Below are positions 57,472 to 64,000 of a DNA stretch of 64,000 nt, piece after piece. Source of the stretch: Aquilaria yunnanensis (lineage: Eukaryota; Streptophyta; Magnoliopsida; Malvales; Thymelaeaceae); the NCBI GenBank assembly GCA_039654915.1, contig CM077594.1, positions 72,410,393 to 72,474,392 of the forward strand. The letters are read 5' to 3'. The notes beneath the pieces are model-generated. The model was not told the origin of the DNA. It worked only from the letters and a program-made list of their open reading frames with translations, and made no database searches. The translations under genes and the position numbers were made by a program. The stretch's first letter is position 1, and each line of letters starts with the position of its first letter.

Positions 57472-58493
57472 TGATGTGAACCCCGATGGTATAAAGACCA
57501 TGAAACTCACCCAAGATGTTTTTCAAGCTCCACAAGACATCAAAGAGACTGGGTTTGAAGACCCCCACCCCTAATCAACCTGTGATTAGAAACGAGAAGA
57601 ATAGAACTCCAAGAACACAAGCATACTTGTGCACCAAGGCAGTCCACAAAGAACCAAAGAGAAAACCTCTCCAAACAGCAATATTATTTCGAAATTCTTC
57701 TGTATATTTACATCCAGAATATGTGCCTTTATATAGGCCTAAACTAGGGTTAAAAGCTGGGCAAAATTCGCAGCCCAAGTCACCTAGGAAACCTAGTTAC
57801 AAAGGACTCAAGAAAACCTAGTCAAACTAGGACTCTAACACACTTCTAACACATGTTTAAGGTGTGCAGCGAATTCCTTTTATCCTAAATGACCTGAATC
57901 AATTTCATTGCCTAAATAACATCCTAAATAATGTAAATAAATACGAAAATAAAATAAAATACGTTACAAAACGAGATTGGCCATAAAAACTCAAAAATAG
58001 CCTTCTTGGGTGATTCTGGCTTGTGTCTCCAACTTCAAGCTGAAATTAGAACTTGATGCAGCAATGATTTCTCAAAATTCAAAGCATAAAAGTTGTAGAT
58101 CTTTTTCTTAGCTTCGAAACCACACTTGAATCACACAAAATGGACTTCTGAATCGAAAGATATTCCCAAAATACTGCAACTGCTTCTGAACCAGCGATAA
58201 CTCGTAAATCGCGACTTTGAAGCTAAATTGGACCTCCTTAACGTGCAAAATGGGTTTGATGGTCTGCATATGATTTGTAGCTCCAGATGTTATCTTTCCA
58301 ATGAATCAAGAATTACTCAATTCTCATCTGTTTATCTCAAGATATGATTTTTCTACCAGAACATCACCAATCTGTCAACATCCGAGCTTGAAGTGCACTA
58401 GTGAGCTCATTAGCCTTTTTCCTTGTCAATGGTCCACTAGAAACCTTCGGTGGGTCCTTGCCTTCCTTGGTTGTGCCTTCTTTGATCGTATCA
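57472..58493 (-). repeat. Non-autonomous gypsy 5' LTR
   Basis: 1022 bp, the same length as its partner. TATATAAA on the minus strand at 57728-57735 is the probable promoter TATA. Confidence 0.94.
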
Positions 58494-58498
58494 GCAGG

Positions 58499-61405
58499 GC
58501 CAACTTCGATGCTACCTACGGATGCCCTCCCCAAAAGGGAGGAGGGAAGGGAAGAGGAAAGGAAAGAAGATGATGAGGACTATGATTCCGACAGGCGCCG
58601 GAACCAAAGTCCCGAAAGACATCCGCCACCTTCGGCTGGAGTAATCTAGACGATCACCACTGGACTGCCTTCGGTAGAAAGAAAGAGAAAAGCCAGGGAA
58701 ATCTCGGTGATGGAAGTCGGTAGCCAATCGAACAAGCTTGTTCTAAAAAATGGGTCCACCGTAGTATTCCATCATGACGACCCACTTCTAATCATGGCAA
58801 GGATAGGGAGTTGGCAAGGATAGGGAGTTGGGATGTCTCCTCGATGATGGTTCTAACGCCGACGTCTTATTCTCTCACCTGCTGCCGAATTTGGGTATCT
58901 CAAAAGGTGATCTCAAGCCTGCCACTTCCCCTACCTTTGGGCTAGGACCATCCGAACTCCCTGTCCTTAGGTGGATTGACCTACCTCTAATGCTAAGGGG
59001 AACTTTGCCACAAAACAAGGGTGAGCTGTTTGCTTCCACAATGACAAGGTTCATCGTCATAGATGTTCCTTCGTCATACAATGCCATCCTTGGGAGGTAG
59101 ATGCAAGGGAATCTCCACATTCGCCCAGATGTGAAGTACTTGATTGTCACCTTTTCAACCAAGGACGGAGATGCTAAGATCCTCATCGACCAAGGGGAAG
59201 TAAGAAAGGTCTTTGTGAAAGCAAGACAGGGCCTAACAAAGATCCACACACAGACTTCGGGAGCAAAGGCCATGCTCACAGGGTAGGTAAAGGGAGAAAA
59301 AACAAAAGACCCTGAGAAAATAGAAACAGAAGATGTGGAACTTGTCCTAGGCCGAAGTACCCGCGTAGCGAAAAAATTGGCCGAAGGTGACAAGGAAAAA
59401 TTTGTATCTTTTCTGTTAATGAACAAAGATCTGTTTACCTACTCGTCGAAGGACATGCCTGGGGTAGACCCTCGCATAATCCAACATAGCCTTAAGTTGC
59501 GCCTAGAGGCAAAGCCTGTTCGAAAAAAAAAGCGAAGCCTCTCGGTGCATAAGAACAAGTTCATCAAAACCGAAGTCCAACGCTTAATGGAAGCAGGTGT
59601 AATAAGGGAAGTCAAATACCACGAATGGCTTAGTAATGTGGTTATCGCCACAAAGGAAGGGAGTGATAAACTCTGAATGTGCATCGACTTCCGAAATGTG
59701 AACGATGCTTGCCCTAAAGATTTATATCCTCTACCGCCAATAGATCAATTGGTAGATTCAACCACCGAGTATGGCCTCCTTAGTTTCCTTGACACCTTCA
59801 GTGGGTATCATCAAATCAGGATGGACCCTGAAGACGAGGAAAAAACTGCCTTCATCACTAAAGTGGGTACATACTGGTATATTAGGATGCCCTTTGGGCT
59901 TAAGAATGCAGGGGCTACATATCAAAGGTTGATGAACAGGGTCTTCAACTCCCAAGTTGGGAGAAACATGGAAGTCTACGTCGATGATATGATAGTTAAG
60001 AGTAAATTTCCTAGTAGTCATATCATGGACTTAGAGGAAACATTCCACCAATTGAGGACCTTTGGAATCCATCTCAACCCCGAAAAATACGTGTTCAGGG
60101 TAAATGCGGGTAAGTTCCTCGGATTCATGGTGTCGGAGAGAGGTATTGATCCCAATCCAGAAAAGGTCAAGGCCCTACTGGGATTCCGAACTCCCACGAC
60201 GACTAAGGATGTTCAAAGACTCATGGGGAGAATCACGTCCCTCAGCAGATTTATCTCTAGATATGGGGATCGCTGCCGACCATTCTTTAAGGTCCTCACT
60301 AAGGCAGCAAAAAATGGTGGCGGCCTCGGAACCGAGGTGCGGCCTTGGAACGAAGATTGTCAAAAGGCCTGGGAAGAGCTTAAAGTCTACCTAACTCCTC
60401 TACCGACACTTCGGCCACCACGAGAAGGATAACCCCTCGCGCTCTACCTCACCGTTATTGAAAAGGCAGTAAGTTCGGTCCTTGTAAAGGAAGAAGGGGC
60501 AAAGCAATGGCTAGTATATTATGTGAGCAAGTCCCTGCATGGTGCCGAAGTCAGGTAACCCTTGCTACAAAAGGCTATTTATGCCCTAGTACTTGCAGGC
60601 AGAAGGCTACGTTATTTTTTCCAATGCCACCCCATCATCGTCTGAAGTATCCTGCCCTTCAAGATATCATGAAGAACGTAAATAACTTGGGAAAGCTTTT
60701 GAAGTGGTGCATCAAGCTCGGTGAGTATGACATCACCTATGAGCTGAGGAAGGCTGTAAAAGCTCAAGCATTGGTAGATTTCATTGCCAAGGTACCCATT
60801 GCTGAAGAAAGTCAACCCAACCTCGGGAATGATGAACCTGAGTGGACTCTGTTTGTCGACGGGCCCTCTGGCTCTGAATATCAAGGAGTTGGGGTAATTC
60901 TTCGTGGTCCTGAAGGTATGGAAGCAATGAAAGCCATCAAATTCGGGTTTAATGTCACCAACAACATGGCAGAATATGAAGCCCTCATAGCAAGTTTGCG
61001 CCTTGCCAGAATAATTGGTGTGAGAAACCTAAAGGCCCACAACGATTCTCAGCTAGTGGTCTGACAGATGGCAGGGGACTATAGCGCGAATGAGCCAACT
61101 TTGGCAAAGTATCACGAGCTCATATCAAAGCTCATCCAAGAGTTTGACGTAGTGCACATTGAGAACATGCCTCATCGAGACAATACTGAAGCAGATACTT
61201 TGGCCAAGTCAAAAAAGTCCATCGAAGTACTAAGTCACCTAAGCATAGCAATAATGAGCATTGCAACCGATGTTGTGCCGAGCATGATTGATAAAAGGTG
61301 CAAAAAACATATTCCTAAGGGTGCTAGACTGAAAGTAGTCAAACTAACCCTTGGAACCGAAGATTATTTAAAGAGAAACTCGCCTTCAAACTTAGCCAAA
61401 TTTTG
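58499..61405 (+). pseudogene. pol: Tat-B gag-pol remainder, integrase deleted
   Basis: Continues gag after the insertion, then protease (LLDDGSNADVLF near 58832), RT with YVDDMIVKS near 59980, first RNase H (catalytic residues absent, as in Tat-A) and second RNase H (LFVDGPSGSEYQGVG near 60850; NTEADTLAKSK near 61185). About 15 codons on (VLSHLSIAIMSI) the similarity ends; no integrase follows, and by 61406 the antisense-gene side is reached. Stops at 59098, 59284, 59674, 60430, 60557 and 61063, plus frameshifts. A 17-bp tandem duplication (58796-58829) disrupts the start of the protease. Confidence 0.9.
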
Positions 61406-61509
61406 AAGGAAAGGAGGAATCTTATTGAAAGAAGCCTTATTACAAGGAGGAGTATTACAAAAAGAAGATTACAAAGAAAAAGAAAAAGAAAAAGTGAAGC
61501 CCTGGACAC

Positions 61510-62806
61510 CTAAAGGACCTCACCATCATGAGAAGCTCCATCGCCAACGTCCTTTGTCACGAACTTCAGCGCTGAAGGAAGAGCAAATGGCAGGTTGAGA
61601 TGATCTATCTTTGACCAGGCCCAATGAGGCCCCTCAGGGATGTCCAAAGCAGCTAGAAAGGAGAGGTCGAGGTAGAGGTACTTTGCCGAAACTTGATGCT
61701 GAGCCAAACAGAAGCCGTCTTGGAAAGCAACCTTGGTTGCTTGGTCAGCCTTGTCTTTCTCAATGGACAAGTCATCAAGCTCATTTTTCAACTTGGTGAC
61801 CTCCCTCTCGAGCTTCTTCATCTTCTTCTTCTTCTTCATTTCCTTATTCAGCGCCTCGACATCGGCCTGAAGATCAGCATTGTTAGTGAGGGCCTTCATT
61901 AGGAGAGTAGAGTCTTCCTCCTTCTCCTTTTGGTAGGCCTCGTTTGACGAAGTTAGCTCAACAACCTTAGCGCCGAGGTCAGACATCTTCTGGGAGAAAT
62001 CCTCTCCTCCCGAAGTTTGGCCATCTCCTCATTGTCTATCTTGTTTAGCTCGACGTACTTAATGATCGAGCTGGCACAAAACACCTTGGCCTTCTCCAAG
62101 CCCTCTTCGGTTCGAGATCGGATCGAAGATTGCTGTGCTGCATAAGCTCAGAAGTATCCACTGTACGCCAAGAGCTGCAAAAAGAATGACATTTGGTGAA
62201 GTTTTACAAATAAAAGCAGACAATTAGAAAAATTTCCAGAAAGGGTAAAGGGTTTGAAGAATACCTGGGCAGCGTGTTCGGACATCCTCATAGTGAGGAC
62301 CTCCTCGTTTGAGCACTCCTCTGCCAGAGATTTGAACGTGGCTTGGGTGAGCACGCCCCTCGCCATTTGGGGAGCCATTTGCTGGCTATCTTCGGAGAAC
62401 AAGTTCATGTCCCCATGAAAGACCAGAAAGGCTCCCTCGGAACCTTATCCTTCGGGATTTGGGAGTCCCGAAGGGCCCGCTTCCAGGCCTGCTCCACCAT
62501 CCATGACGAGGGCACCAGTTCCTCTGCAAAGTCACGCCGAAGTTCCATCAGTATATTGTCCCTTAGCCATACGTCTATAAGATTGAGAATGCTTAAAATG
62601 TCTGAATTTATAAGAAAATGGCTAAGGGGCAAACCTGGTGGAACCTTGGCAACATCGTCATCGGAATCGTGGACCTCCTCCACTTCAGCAGGGACCTGTT
62701 TGCCCATCCTTTGTCTTCGCTCCTTGACCTCCTCAACAGAAGGGCCTCTTGCCAAAGTGCCCAAGATGTCCGCCGAAATGACAGGACTCCGGGGAATGGA
62801 GATGAC
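61510..62806 (-). pseudogene. Antisense gene of Tat-B, 3' half, cut by a copia LTR
   Basis: Homologue of the Tat-A antisense gene on the opposite strand to Tat-B pol. It runs from part of exon 2 (TVISIPRSPVISADILGTLA) to the stop at 61510. Introns at 62524-62634 (111 bp) and 62175-62264 (90 bp), both GT-AG, match the Tat-A and Tat-C positions. The coiled coil is kept (LEREVTKLKNELDDLSIEK), followed by DGFCLAQHQVSAKYLYLDLS. Exon 1 lies beyond the copia LTR, outside the window. A small shift near 61990-62000 breaks exon 4. Confidence 0.82.
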
Positions 62807-64000
62807 TGTTGGGTTTTGGGAGCTAAATAGCACAGTGGAATTTAACCGAAACCCTCTAGGATCCAAGTGAAACGGGGTAAACCGGGTGTTCGAAAATTTT
62901 CATACCTAATTTTTGGTTGAGATCTCTCACTTAACTGTAGAGTTGAATCACAAAACTTGAACAGTTGATTTATTCAAGCTCTCTATGCTATCCACATGAA
63001 CCTCTCGGGATCACCATGCTTCCACTGTGTCCCGGCAAATGCGTTTCTCCTGCGCTCGCAGTACTAGCTTGCGTCCTACAAGGAATTGCAAGAGAAGAGT
63101 GCGCCTGCCTTTTGGGAGGCTAAGGGACCTACGAATTTCTCACTACAAGTTGTATTTATAGTAAAACTCAACTTCCAAGCCTTATGGGCTTCAGAGCCCT
63201 GATCCAATTAGGCTTTAATTTCGGGCTTAATATTGGCTCAACTATTGGGCCCATTATTAATATGAAATTATTGTGAAACCAAAACCCAAATTATTAGCCC
63301 ATGCACTCTAATGATCCAAATAGCTCTATGTGTGCGACCCAATAGGCTCTTACCACATTTGCAATGATAATAAATCACATTTATGATCATAAGCAATGAG
63401 TAGTGTCTAGCAACACATCATTGCTACCCAAGTGACAAGATTGTCGATGATTCGACTAAACCTTTATGATCATCACCGATATATGCCATTGTCCCTTTGT
63501 CCAAGATATCAAGACTAAGCACGAGACATGGAATGTGTCACTCTCGTATAGCCCAATCTTTGGTTTTTTGATTACCGAGTAGACCAACTTAAATTGATGA
63601 CATTGATATCGTATATCAACTCATCCGAGCATGGCCATGCATTTTTCTAAGTCTTAATCTATCAAGGAGCCCGAGGATATCAGTCCCGTTACATAGGAGG
63701 GACAAATCCCATCTTGATCATACAAATCCCTCCGCATGGTATGTGACATACCCAATAACCTCCTTCAAGTTCACTTAGTTACGAGCAACAAAGGAAAGTA
63801 TCAAGGTATGTGACTCAGATGTAGGGAACCTTGATGTTCTTAGGTGGAAGGACTACATATACCATGATCACTATGAGAATCACTTATGACACTCATATAA
63901 CGATCCATGTAGTGTTCTCATGGTGTGTCAGTCCAGTACACAACTTCTCCAACTTGTACCCATATGCAGACTACATATCTCATATTGTCTCCACATATGC
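62807..64000 (-). repeat. Copia LTR, left part, runs off the window
   Basis: Starts TGTTGGGTTTTGGGAGC and follows the copia LTRs at 44484 and 51267 to the end of the window, reaching the equivalent of about 85% of the LTR. The right end, any internal region and the TSD partner of ATGAC/GATGAC (62802-62806) are outside. It could be a solo LTR or the 3' LTR of a minus-strand element. Confidence 0.92.

Larger units (their letters stand above)
52836..58493 (-). mobile_element. Non-autonomous Ty3/gypsy element with gag but no RT or integrase
   Basis: 5658 bp with two 1022-bp LTRs (52836-53857 and 57472-58493), tRNA-iMet primer site, polypurine tract and TSD GCAGG (52831-52835 and 58494-58498). 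The LTRs differ at about 32 positions by eye (about 3.1%). The interior codes for Gag and, after one in-frame stop, a long second frame. Reverse transcriptase, RNase H and integrase are absent, so it would depend on an autonomous partner. An older LTR of the family is at 13953. Confidence 0.93.
29910..62806 (+). mobile_element. Tat-B: Tat-lineage gypsy element split by five insertions
   Basis: Pieces on the plus strand: LTR 29910-29930 and 39780-40661; gag 40630-41585, 44096-44483, 52649-52835 and 58499 onward; pol to about 61405; antisense gene 61510-62806 on the minus strand. Each break is an LTR element or LTR with a 5-bp TSD, and the host sequence joins in register across each. Integrase is deleted. 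The 3' LTR would lie beyond the copia LTR at 62807 and is not seen. Confidence 0.88.

Noticed and set aside
1..64000. CRISPR arrays, bacterial operons, rRNA or intact tRNA genes
   Set aside because: None seen; repeats are LTRs, short tandem units or palindromes, and all recognisable proteins are retrotransposon-encoded.

Overview
The window is a heavily nested block of LTR retrotransposons from a flowering-plant nuclear genome, most likely a eudicot. The evidence is plant-type Ty3/gypsy lineages (Tat with a second RNase H, a chromodomain-bearing Tekay/Del type), Ty1/copia, tRNA-iMet primer sites and 5-bp target-site duplications (TSDs). I found no host gene, rRNA, CRISPR array or bacterial feature. 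All coordinates and divergence counts come from reading the sequence by eye.

Layout, left to right. (1) Tat-A, 1-10790, minus strand, left end cut by the window: LTR, a plus-strand antisense gene (1338-3686), a repeat array, pol, gag, LTR. (2) 10791-14618: a tRNA-like stretch, a decayed chromovirus with one LTR, an LTR remnant, and the first 63 bp of an old copia LTR. (3) Tat-C, 14619-27128, plus strand, inserted into that copia LTR (rest at 27134-28499) and itself holding a second solo copia LTR (15635-17000). (4) 28500-29909, unassigned. (5) Tat-B, 29910 to at least 62806, plus strand, broken by five insertions: an intact Tekay-type element in its 5' LTR (29931-39774, TSD ATTGC); a solo LTR of the same family in gag (41586-44095, TSD AAGCC); a decayed copia element in gag (44484-52648, TSD AACAC); a non-autonomous gypsy element in gag (52836-58493, TSD GCAGG); and a copia LTR in its antisense gene (62807 to the window end).

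The most interesting system is the antisense gene carried by all three Tat elements. In Tat-A it is intact: four exons joined in frame by three short GT-AG introns give a predicted 708-residue protein with a gypsy-type-transposon N-terminal domain, a basic nuclear-signal-like patch and a C-terminal coiled coil. It has its own TATA box. The three introns occur at matching places in Tat-C, and introns 2 and 3 also in Tat-B. Because the gene is antisense to the genomic RNA, its introns are invisible to the splicing machinery on that RNA, so they can survive retrotransposition. Tat Pol also has two RNase H domains, the first of which has lost all its catalytic positions.

Relative ages: Tekay (LTRs about 99.5% identical) and Tat-A (about 98.2%) are young; the non-autonomous gypsy element is older (about 96.9%); Tat-C is much older (roughly 10% LTR divergence), and the copia LTR it interrupts is older still. 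Tat-A gag-pol is one reading frame with a single internal stop; Tekay gag-pol is fully open.
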